Shown: positions 1 through 5,578 of the stretch, in pieces
How the letters are laid out: each line of letters starts with the position of its first letter
Numbering within the stretch: position 1 is the first letter of the stretch
Assembly (NCBI GenBank): GCA_002424525.1
Contig: DIKJ01000205.1
Coordinates: 1-5,578 of the forward strand
DNA: 5,578 bases
Direction: 5' to 3'
Origin: Bacteroidales bacterium UBA5621
GTDB lineage: Bacteria; Bacteroidota; Bacteroidia; Bacteroidales; VadinHA17
The notes under the pieces: model-generated
Databases searched by the model: none
Seen by the model: the letters and a program-made list of their open reading frames with translations, nothing else
Told to the model about the DNA's origin: nothing
Program-made: the position numbers and the translations under genes

Positions 1-1
1 T

Positions 2-715
2 AAGAGCGTCAACGACTGGCTTAAAATGATAACGGTTACTGATGATTGCAATGCCGGCCAGCAGGATCTGACGAAGACGATCAGAACTTTCAGGATACCC
101 TCCTGGCCGCTGGAATCATTTGCAAAATCGATGATTTACGACATCTTCCATGACGGGTTTCCGACAATGGAAGCATTCCTTGGTTATGCCCAGGGAGCAT
201 CCGTGGCACCTGCTTCAATTTTCGTGCATCTGACCGGACTGGTGAAGAAGAATGGCCTTTACGAGGATCCTTCTTTCGACGTTAAAGAAGCTGCAACACC
301 TTGCGCGATATTTAGTTATCTGGTTCATATAATCCGCGACTTCCAGAAAGATCAGAAAAATCACCTGAACTATTTTGCCGATGACCTGTTGGCTCAGCAT
401 GGTCTCACAAAAAGCGACCTTAACGATATCGCTCACGGTTCTCCTGTCACTGTGAATTTCCGCAATCTGATCGGGAATTATTACAGGCTGGCTGATGAAT
501 ACCGTCACAAAACCCTTGGGGTGATCAGAAAGATCAGACCGCTTCTTGAGCCGGCATATCAACTCAGTCTTGAAGTAATCTTTGATCTCTATCTGATGGT
601 TTTCGAGAGAATTGATGTTCAAGACGGGAAGTTTACCACGGAAGAACTGAATCCGACTCCCGGAGAGACTCAGGAAAGAGTTTATCAGTTAATAATGAAT
701 TTCAACCCCGACTGA
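2..715 (+). CDS. Squalene/phytoene synthase family protein, 5'-partial
   Basis: The reading frame is open to the left edge (codons for KSVNDWLK precede the first ATG at 26), so the true start lies outside the window and 237 residues are visible. Counting from that Met, the pattern fits the C-terminal two thirds of a trans-isoprenyl head-to-head synthase. A helix ending in GYAQGASVAPASIF (residues 53-66) is equivalent to the 'Y..vAg.vG' segment of the family. The second Asp-rich motif is DFQKD (105-109, nt 338-352), followed by YFADDLL and helical sequence. The family condenses two prenyl diphosphates (FPP or GGPP) to squalene or phytoene, using two Asp-rich Mg-binding motifs. The first Asp-rich motif is not visible and should lie just upstream. 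The family is clear. Whether the product is squalene (hopanoid or sterol route) or phytoene (carotenoid route) cannot be told, because no desaturase or cyclase gene is in view. The stop is TGA at 713-715. Confidence 0.82.
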   Translation, partial: KSVNDWLKMITVTDDCNAGQQDLTKTIRTFRIPSWPLESFAKSMIYDIFHDGFPTMEAFLGYAQGASVAPASIFVHLTGLVKKNGLYEDPSFDVKEAATPCAIFSYLVHIIRDFQKDQKNHLNYFADDLLAQHGLTKSDLNDIAHGSPVTVNFRNLIGNYYRLADEYRHKTLGVIRKIRPLLEPAYQLSLEVIFDLYLMVFERIDVQDGKFTTEELNPTPGETQERVYQLIMNFNPD

Positions 716-734
716 GTAGTCAAATAAACCAATA

Positions 735-1679
735 ATGAAAAAAGCGTTTCTTTCCTGCCTGGTTTCTCTATTCTTTATGCTTTATTGCCACAGCCAGCAG
801 AGTGTATTTCTCTATTCCTATTTCAGGGGAAACGGGGAAGACGGTCTTCACCTGGCATACAGCAGGGACGGCCTTGAATTCACCGCCCTGAACAACGGCA
901 AACCGTTCCTTGCTCCGGCTGTCGGAGTATCAAAGCTTATGCGCGATCCCTGCATAATCAGGACACCCGACGGCACGTTTCACATGGTATGGACCGCAGG
1001 ATGGACCGAACGTGGGATAGGGTATGCTTCTTCTCAGGATCTTGTAAACTGGAGCGAACAGAAATACTTCATGGTTATGGAGAAAGAAACTGAGGCTAGG
1101 AACTGCTGGGCTCCGGAGATATTTTACGATAAGAAAAAGAAGCAGTTTCTCATATTCTGGTCGACTACCATTCCCGGGAGATTCCCCGAAACCGAAAAAG
1201 CAGGAGATTCAGGTTACAACCACCGAATCTATTCTGTAACGACGAAGGATTTTGAAGTATTTTCAGAAACTGAATTATTTTACGATCATGGTTTCAACGT
1301 GATTGATGCGTCTGTCAACTTTAACAAAAAAGGCAGGAATTACCTAATGTTTGTCAAGAATGAGACCCGCACCCCGGCTGAGAAAAACATAAGGATAACC
1401 ACATCAAAAAACCTGTACGGACCTTACAGCTCCCCCTCCTCTCCCATAACAGGGAACTACTGGGCGGAGGGCCCTTCTGCAGTAAGAATTGGCCAGATCT
1501 GGCATGTCTATTTCGACAAGTATACCGAGAAGAAGATGGGGGCGGTTATCTCATCAGATCTGAAGAAATGGGAAGACATATCGGAAAGATTAAATTTTCC
1601 TGAGGGCGTAAGACATGGTACAATATTTCAGGCTGATGAAGCAATTCTTAAAAGACTTCTCGAACTGTCAGGCAAATAA
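735..1679 (+). CDS. Secreted GH43-type glycoside hydrolase (arabinofuranosidase/xylosidase-like)
   Basis: The 314-residue product has an N-terminal signal peptide (MKK, then a hydrophobic stretch to about residue 17), with likely signal peptidase I cleavage after S20. Cys18 sits in a poor lipobox (MLYC), so a lipoprotein is unlikely. The rest reads as a five-bladed beta-propeller of glycoside hydrolase family 43. RDPCII (70-75) carries the probable catalytic base D71. WAPEIFYD (125-132) is a typical family segment. IDASVNF (190-196) carries the probable pKa-modulating D191, and WAEGPSAV (243-250) carries the probable acid E245. RHG (293-295) is the usual late His motif. All catalytic positions appear intact. 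The N-terminal 'SRDGLEFTALNNGKP' part recalls the Bt3655-like branch of GH43, known from arabinofuranosidase-like enzymes; this is from memory, not a search. The substrate, perhaps arabinose- or xylose-containing glycans, is inferred. The gene starts 19 nt after the previous stop with an A-rich leader and no Shine-Dalgarno, suggesting co-transcription. No SusC/SusD pair is in view, so it is not evidently part of a polysaccharide utilisation locus. Confidence 0.82.
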   Translation: MKKAFLSCLVSLFFMLYCHSQQSVFLYSYFRGNGEDGLHLAYSRDGLEFTALNNGKPFLAPAVGVSKLMRDPCIIRTPDGTFHMVWTAGWTERGIGYASSQDLVNWSEQKYFMVMEKETEARNCWAPEIFYDKKKKQFLIFWSTTIPGRFPETEKAGDSGYNHRIYSVTTKDFEVFSETELFYDHGFNVIDASVNFNKKGRNYLMFVKNETRTPAEKNIRITTSKNLYGPYSSPSSPITGNYWAEGPSAVRIGQIWHVYFDKYTEKKMGAVISSDLKKWEDISERLNFPEGVRHGTIFQADEAILKRLLELSGK

Positions 1680-1886
1680 CCCTACGCTAGTTGCCACGAG
1701 CAAGCGGATGAAAAGTCAGAAGAGTCATTTTTAATTAAAGGAGATTCCCGGGTGAAGTGTTTCAGATATTGATGCATCCGAAAGTAAAAGCGTGAATAAT
1801 ATAAATCTTCTCAGTAATTGTATAACACCTTTTTTTATCAATGAAAGTATTTTTGTGTTAAGTTAATCACAATATTAAACTCTATC
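1680..1886. other. Intergenic region upstream of the Tyr/Trp-rich protein gene
   Basis: This 207-nt gap separates the GH43 gene from the next plus-strand gene. It is A/T-rich, especially from about 1795 onward. It contains a candidate promoter element (1848-1855) close to the downstream start. No convincing hairpin plus T-tract terminator for the upstream gene was found, and no RNA gene was recognised. Confidence 0.6.
1848..1855 (+). promoter_or_regulatory. Candidate Bacteroidota -7 promoter element (TATTTTTG)
   Basis: The octamer TATTTTTG fits the TAnnTTTG -7 consensus of Bacteroidota primary-sigma promoters exactly. It lies 31 nt before the ATG at 1887, which would give a leader of about 25 nt. 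The match to a -33 TTTG box is poor: the nearest TTG (1818-1820) is about 27 nt upstream of the element, longer than the usual spacing of around 20. The call therefore rests on the -7 match, its position and the A/T-rich context. Confidence 0.45.
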
Positions 1887-3059
1887 ATGAAAAAATTTAT
1901 ACTCACATCGGTTCTCGGGGTTTTTCTCTCAGCCAGCTTTACAGCGATGGCACAAAAACAACCTGAGGAGTATCTCGGACTGCCGGGAGATAATCTGAAT
2001 CTTTACGCAGTGATGAAGCTGTTCCAGGAATCAGAAACCCTTGAGGCTTTTGAGAAGAGCCTGAACGACGAAAACTCCAGGATCAATAACCTTGACCTTA
2101 ACAGGGACAATTATGTTGACTACATAAAAGTTGTCAATTTAGCCGATGGCAATGTCCACACAATTGTCCTTCAGGCTGTTCTCGAAAGTAACCAGAGCCA
2201 GGACGTGGCAGTTTTTACGGTTGAACGCTTCAATGACGAGGAGGTTCAGATCCAGCTTATTGGTGATGAACTGTTATATGGCAAGAATTACATAGTTGAG
2301 CCTATATATGCTGAAACGCCCAACCCGGGCTATATCGGAAGGGCGAACAGGAGGAACAGGGTGGTCACCACCACCTACGTTGAAGTTGCCGCCTGGCCTA
2401 TTGTAAGGGTTATCTACCGGCCAGGATATGCTGGGTGGCGCTCCTCATGGTACTGGGGTCACTACCCCCCCTACTGGAGTACCTGGAGTCCCGTTTACTG
2501 GCATAACTACTACGGATACCACTACTACTGGCAGCCCGACTACTACGTGCATTACAGACGCTGGCACGAGCCCCGCTTCATCAGATATCATGAAGTTTAC
2601 TACACCAGACAAAGAGTCTTTGCTCCGGCAGTTAATAACAATATCAATTCCGGGAACTATAAAACTACTTACTCAAGGCCTGAATCAAGGAGGGATGGTG
2701 AGGCACTGTTCGCCAAAACACACCCTGAAGAGTATCGGAGATCCTCGGCTGTTGCAGGTACCATTTCGGAAAGGCTGCCAGCGTCACAATCCACCCCTGC
2801 CAGACAATCAGCAGAGACAAACACAGGGACCGACCGCAGGTTACCGGCTGCCACAACCAACAGGTCAGCAACCGGAACCTCAGCAGGCAAGAACAACAGC
2901 GGTGTACTCAGATCAAATGAGGCTGCCACCAGAAGAGCCAGGCAATCATCAAAAGATGTGAGTTCATCGAGCCGCAGGAGCAGTGAGAGAAGCACAGCCA
3001 CACAGAAGGAACCTGAAACTTCGAAAAGCTCAGAAAGCAGCAGCTCGCGCAGGAAATAG
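1887..3059 (+). CDS. Exported Tyr/Trp-rich protein with EF-hand-like loop and Ser/Arg-rich tail, function unknown
   Basis: The 390-residue product has a clear Sec signal peptide, with predicted cleavage after A22 in AMA|Q. Residues 28-145 form a conserved-looking globular domain (EYLGLPGDNLNLYAV...). It includes D70-L-N72-R-D74-N-Y-V-D78, a Ca-binding loop of EF-hand or dockerin type, but without the canonical Gly and terminal Glu. Residues about 163-243 are extremely rich in Tyr, Trp and His (for example WYWGHYPPYW at 188-197), giving a aromatic patch that could form beta structure or a surface layer. From about 250 to the end the chain is low-complexity, Ser/Thr/Arg-rich, strongly basic and probably disordered. 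I recognise the N-terminal and aromatic parts as a Bacteroidota protein type of unknown function; the Ser/Arg tail seems longer than I remember for relatives. ATG at 1887 is chosen because it starts the signal peptide and follows the -7 element. The gene is probably monocistronic, since the next gene converges on it. Envelope or surface location is inferred. Confidence 0.8.
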   Translation: MKKFILTSVLGVFLSASFTAMAQKQPEEYLGLPGDNLNLYAVMKLFQESETLEAFEKSLNDENSRINNLDLNRDNYVDYIKVVNLADGNVHTIVLQAVLESNQSQDVAVFTVERFNDEEVQIQLIGDELLYGKNYIVEPIYAETPNPGYIGRANRRNRVVTTTYVEVAAWPIVRVIYRPGYAGWRSSWYWGHYPPYWSTWSPVYWHNYYGYHYYWQPDYYVHYRRWHEPRFIRYHEVYYTRQRVFAPAVNNNINSGNYKTTYSRPESRRDGEALFAKTHPEEYRRSSAVAGTISERLPASQSTPARQSAETNTGTDRRLPAATTNRSATGTSAGKNNSGVLRSNEAATRRARQSSKDVSSSSRRSSERSTATQKEPETSKSSESSSSRRK

Positions 3060-3109
3060 CTCAGAACAGAGCATTAATCAACAGGCACAGATACAGGAAG
3101 AGCACAATT

Positions 3110-3826
3110 TCAGGCAGTTGTACTCTTTCTTATGAATCCCCATACTGTCAGGACGGAGACCAGTGATAATGCAACAACAGCTGCAATGAAAATTGACCTG
3201 TGATCATCCTGGCGTTTTATTGCGATGCCAATGAATGCCCAGATCACCGCCAAACCAATAAAGGGATTACGCAAAATATACATCGCCCATCCCGTAATAA
3301 GCATTCCAGTGGCAATCATAATTATTGTCCAGGCCTCTTCGGAAATACCCGGCAGGTTGAAGTTATAATTCACAAGCAGGGCGGTAACATTGGCTATTGT
3401 GGCAATACAGATCCAACCAAGATAGATGCCGAAGGCTGCCTTAATAAGTCCCTGGTGCAATACGGTGATATAGGTATTTATCATGATCAGGGTAATGAGC
3501 AATCCAAGCATCACCAGTAACGACAGGGGAAGCTTTTCATAATGCCAGGACACTATCCAGAGGGAATTCAGAAGACACGAAATGCCGAAAAGCAGGCTTA
3601 TTCTTGAAACATCCTCCTGGTCCGATCCTGTAAACTGGATCACACAATAAGCCAGCAGAAGCAGATAGATGACCCCCCATATTGAAAAAGTCAGTCCGGC
3701 AGGGACAAAAAGATTGGGGAATGAGTCCGAAAGCTCGCCTGTTGACCTGTTATTGAGAGGAAGGGCATTTGCCAGATAGTTCATTACTATCATCAGGGCA
3801 AACAGGAAAACATTTACAATCTTCAT
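3110..3826 (-). CDS. TspO/MBR-like multi-pass membrane protein (tryptophan-rich sensory protein type)
   Basis: The 238-residue product is almost entirely hydrophobic, with about seven or eight membrane segments: roughly residues 3-22, 44-64, 74-95, 99-121, 128-152, 163-185, 186-203 and 210-232. The N-terminal part holds NALPLNN (20-26), then PAGLTFSIWGVIY (42-54) and LLNSLW (85-90). These resemble the Pro- and Trp-containing signatures of TspO/MBR proteins, and Trp recurs at 50, 90, 94, 138, 166, 180, 196 and 229. Classic TspO is about 160 residues with five helices, so this is one of the longer relatives often labelled tryptophan-rich sensory protein. TspO family members bind porphyrins and sterols, but whether the long forms do is not established here. 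The start codon follows an A/T-rich leader that contains a 12-bp palindrome (3830-3841). The gene lies 57 nt downstream of the cytochrome-porin gene on the same strand and may be co-transcribed with it. The membrane-protein call is firm and the family call moderate. Confidence 0.68.
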   Translation of the reverse strand: MKIVNVFLFALMIVMNYLANALPLNNRSTGELSDSFPNLFVPAGLTFSIWGVIYLLLLAYCVIQFTGSDQEDVSRISLLFGISCLLNSLWIVSWHYEKLPLSLLVMLGLLITLIMINTYITVLHQGLIKAAFGIYLGWICIATIANVTALLVNYNFNLPGISEEAWTIIMIATGMLITGWAMYILRNPFIGLAVIWAFIGIAIKRQDDHRSIFIAAVVALSLVSVLTVWGFIRKSTTA

Positions 3827-3883
3827 AATAATTATATAATTTCAAAGCTTAAAAATCTGTGTTTTCAGGCAGTACAGGATGCA

Positions 3884-5089
3884 TCAGAAAGCGGTTATAA
3901 ATCCTGCACTTACTTTGCCGTGCGAATAACCTGAGAATTGATAAGTATACTCGCCGACAACCCTCAGGTTTCTCCTTAACAGATACCCGGCATGCATAGT
4001 CGCAGAGGTATAATCAAGCGGATCATAATCAGACTCCACCCAGTTAAAAAGGCCCGTCAGATACCATTTGCTCATGTCGCCCCTGGGTGAATAGATGATT
4101 TCTGTGAAACCTCCTGTTGTAACAACATCTGTCATAATGCCTGAGGGAAAGCCGGGGAGAATGACTTCCGAATCAGTCCTTCTTACCCATTGGAAATTGA
4201 CAATGAATTTTTCATCCAGATCCAGTGTAATATCCGGTCCGTACATCTGGATCCTGCTTGTAACAGGAGGACCAATTACATCTTGCATCGACTCTTTCCC
4301 TGTGTATCCGAAAAATCCTGCAGACAGGTATTTCCCGATCGATTGAGAAACCCTGAGCATGAAATTTTTATACTTGTCCTTGTCGAAAAGATATCCCTCC
4401 CCTGCTTCCCCTATTCCGGCGCCGTTAACAATCTGGCCCACAAGTGTTGTGCTTGCAGTGATATCTCTTTCCATCACGATACCCTTATCATATTTTAGGT
4501 CAGCAGTGGATGTGCCGGGAGCAGAGCCGTAAATTGTATAGGGCTCGAGAGTGAACCTTAATTCACCTTTAAACAGCGGATCCGAGACCTGGAACTGTCC
4601 GGCGTACAGGTTTATTCCAGATCCGAGAAAGTCGTGATACATCAGGAAGGCATCTTCTACTCCGGCAATTTTTCCTCTTTCGTTGAAAAAAAAGTAGAAA
4701 TAATATGAGAGCTTATCTGAAAGCTCTCCCCCGGACAGGATCTTAAGAACGAAAGGAGCCGCAAAATCAGCCGACCCCTGATTGCCGAAATTATAGGTTA
4801 CAAATCCATCTGTACGGAATGCAAGGGGCACCTCCCTGAAAAGTGAAAGCCTGTCGTCCCCTGTTTCGATAAAGTGTCTTGGTGATTCATATTCAGCCAT
4901 CCTGAATCCGTTACCGGCAAACTCATCTCCGAATGCTTTGAGACGGGGCATTGCCGGGGAGTGGCAAACCTGACAGCTGATCTGGTATTTGCGTGCAAAA
5001 GCCGGAATTGCTTTTGCGTCATCAGCCGGGAAAAATATAAAAAATGATAGTGCAAGGGATGCAATTTTGATATGAGAGTAATTTTTCAT
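3884..5089 (-). CDS. Outer-membrane cytochrome-porin fusion: N-terminal CXXCH haem site plus beta-barrel (Cyc2-like architecture)
   Basis: The 401-residue product has a signal peptide (hydrophobic 8-20, cleavage probably after A27 in AKA|I). Just after it comes IPAFARKYQISCQVCH, with the c-type haem site C39-Q-V-C42-H43 (nt 4961-4975), about 12 residues into the mature protein. LKAFGDEFAGNGFRM (50-64) follows, a segment I associate with single-haem cytochromes fused to porins. M47 and M64 are possible distal haem ligands. The remaining 330 or so residues show alternating polar/aromatic beta-strands and turns (for example 126-137, 243-261, 341-352, 363-386) and end in a terminal Phe, the usual outer-membrane barrel signature. 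The size allows about 14-16 strands. Characterised Cyc2 proteins, of similar layout, oxidise Fe(II) at the cell surface, but the electron donor or acceptor here is unknown and homology to Cyc2 proper is not shown. A porin that happens to carry CXXCH is the alternative. The gene lies 94 nt downstream of a possible multihaem cytochrome gene and 57 nt upstream of the TspO-like gene, all on one strand. Confidence 0.72.
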   Translation of the reverse strand: MKNYSHIKIASLALSFFIFFPADDAKAIPAFARKYQISCQVCHSPAMPRLKAFGDEFAGNGFRMAEYESPRHFIETGDDRLSLFREVPLAFRTDGFVTYNFGNQGSADFAAPFVLKILSGGELSDKLSYYFYFFFNERGKIAGVEDAFLMYHDFLGSGINLYAGQFQVSDPLFKGELRFTLEPYTIYGSAPGTSTADLKYDKGIVMERDITASTTLVGQIVNGAGIGEAGEGYLFDKDKYKNFMLRVSQSIGKYLSAGFFGYTGKESMQDVIGPPVTSRIQMYGPDITLDLDEKFIVNFQWVRRTDSEVILPGFPSGIMTDVVTTGGFTEIIYSPRGDMSKWYLTGLFNWVESDYDPLDYTSATMHAGYLLRRNLRVVGEYTYQFSGYSHGKVSAGFITAF

Positions 5090-5153
5090 ATTGCTATAAT
5101 TAAATCGTTGCTACTATAATACTTCCTGAACATCCTGCTGACCCCCTTCCCGG

Positions 5154-5174
5154 CCTTCCCCCGCCGGGGGAAGG
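5154..5174. repeat. Perfect 9-bp GC-rich inverted repeat (hairpin) between two minus-strand genes
   Basis: The left arm CCTTCCCCC (5154-5162) and right arm GGGGGAAGG (5166-5174) are exact reverse complements around a 3-nt loop. A further C-rich block, CCCCCTTCC (5142-5150), sits just beside it. On the minus strand the hairpin begins about nine nt after the TAG stop of the upstream gene. No U-tract follows it in that direction, so it is not a standard intrinsic terminator. It could protect or define the mRNA 3' end, or be one copy of a dispersed palindromic (REP-like) repeat. Confidence 0.6.
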
Positions 5175-5183
5175 AGATCTGCT

Positions 5184-5578
5184 CTAGGGAAGAATCTCTA
5201 TAGTTGTAAAATGTTCATTAACCATCATTATTTCTGATTCATCCGGCGGAACCTTAAGAAAATCCGCGACCGGCTTGACTAAAAGCTGATAGTTCATGAC
5301 AGCCCTGACCGTCATTTCCCCCGGTGCGGTCTGATAAGGGATCCGGAATGTAATTCTTTCAACCTTCGTCTCCCTCGGGCCGATCCTGTAATCAACGCCC
5401 AGGCTCGCAGTGTTCCACTGCATTATGGTCATTCTTCCCTCCGGATCGAAATATGGCATCCTGAAGATCCTGTTGCCGTAGGGTATCCCATCCCTTTGCA
5501 CACCCTCAAAGTTGTCAATCCGGAGCGGAACACCCATATCCTGATAGGCGAGGTAATCACCCGAAATCGTATATTCTT
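5184..5578 (-). CDS. C-terminal part of a probable exported multihaem cytochrome-type protein, 5'-partial
   Basis: The frame is open to the right edge: 13 codons (EYTISGDYLAYQD) precede the internal Met at 5535-5537. The start is therefore outside the window and that Met is probably not the true start. About 130 residues are visible. They form a beta-rich, Ig-like domain without Cys: YFDPEGRMTIMQWN, then VDYRIGPRETKVERITFRIP, then MTVRAVMNYQLLVKP, then a short VPPDE segment and a C-terminal TTIEIL strand. The order 'D.RI.P.Et....f.ip....g...v.a...Y' is one I associate with the domain that closes many periplasmic or surface multihaem c-type cytochromes. No CXXCH is visible in this fragment, so haem binding is inferred from the domain pattern and from the cytochrome-porin gene next door. 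Another exported protein with the same domain is possible. The stop is TAG at 5184-5186. Confidence 0.5.
   Translation of the reverse strand, partial: EYTISGDYLAYQDMGVPLRIDNFEGVQRDGIPYGNRIFRMPYFDPEGRMTIMQWNTASLGVDYRIGPRETKVERITFRIPYQTAPGEMTVRAVMNYQLLVKPVADFLKVPPDESEIMMVNEHFTTIEILP

Noticed and set aside
215..622. A 135-codon minus-strand frame opposite the squalene/phytoene synthase gene
   Set aside because: The plus-strand frame carries clear family motifs, and the antisense product resembles nothing I know.
1737..1772. AAAGGAG followed by GTG and a six-codon frame
   Set aside because: It is too short to be a credible peptide gene, and Shine-Dalgarno matches mean little in Bacteroidota.
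2428..2961. A 177-codon plus-strand open frame inside the Tyr/Trp-rich protein gene
   Set aside because: It lies wholly within a gene with a signal peptide and recognisable domains. Its Thr/Gly/Pro-rich product follows from reading Tyr/Trp codons in another frame.
2665..3001. Two minus-strand open frames opposite the Ser/Arg-rich tail
   Set aside because: They are opposite-strand shadows of low-complexity coding sequence, with no recognisable motif or start context.
3060..3109. Possible bidirectional terminator between the convergent genes
   Set aside because: No stem of useful length with a flanking T- or A-tract could be found in these 50 nt.
3843..3851. TAAGCTTTG on the minus strand as a -7 promoter box for the TspO-like gene
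   Set aside because: It has one base too many between TA and TTTG, and there is no TTG at the expected upstream distance. Read-through from the upstream gene is as likely.
3863..3873. An 11-nt sequence (TTTCAGGCAGT) shared with 3108-3118, both near stop codons of minus-strand genes
   Set aside because: It is too short to separate from chance. In one copy it includes the stop codon, and in the other it lies downstream of the stop.

Overview
The window looks like a chromosomal segment from a member of the Bacteroidota, probably an environmental rather than a gut lineage. The evidence is A/T-rich start contexts without Shine-Dalgarno sequences, a TAnnTTTG-type -7 promoter element, and a Tyr/Trp-rich secreted protein of a type I know only from Bacteroidota. 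There is no phage, transposon, CRISPR or RNA gene in view. Six genes are supported, two of them cut by the window edges.

Left half, plus strand: the C-terminal part of a squalene/phytoene synthase-family enzyme runs in from the left edge. A secreted GH43-type glycoside hydrolase follows 19 nt later and is probably co-transcribed. After a 207-nt gap carrying a candidate promoter comes a 390-residue exported protein of unknown function. It has a dockerin/EF-hand-like loop, a Tyr/Trp-rich core and a long Ser/Arg-rich tail. This gene converges on the next block with 50 nt between the stop codons.

Right half, minus strand (transcription right to left): the 3' end of a gene whose product resembles the C-terminal beta domain of exported multihaem cytochromes is followed by a short intergenic region with a perfect 9-bp GC-rich inverted repeat. 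Next is a complete gene for an outer-membrane barrel with an N-terminal c-type haem site (CQVCH). This is the single-haem cytochrome/porin fusion layout known from Cyc2-type proteins. The block ends with a multi-pass TspO/MBR-like membrane protein.

The most interesting part is the minus-strand block. A haem-bearing outer-membrane porin sits next to a possible multihaem cytochrome and a TspO-like protein, whose family binds tetrapyrroles. This suggests electron transfer across the cell envelope, but the multihaem assignment rests on a C-terminal fragment with no haem motif in view, so the electron-transfer idea is inference.
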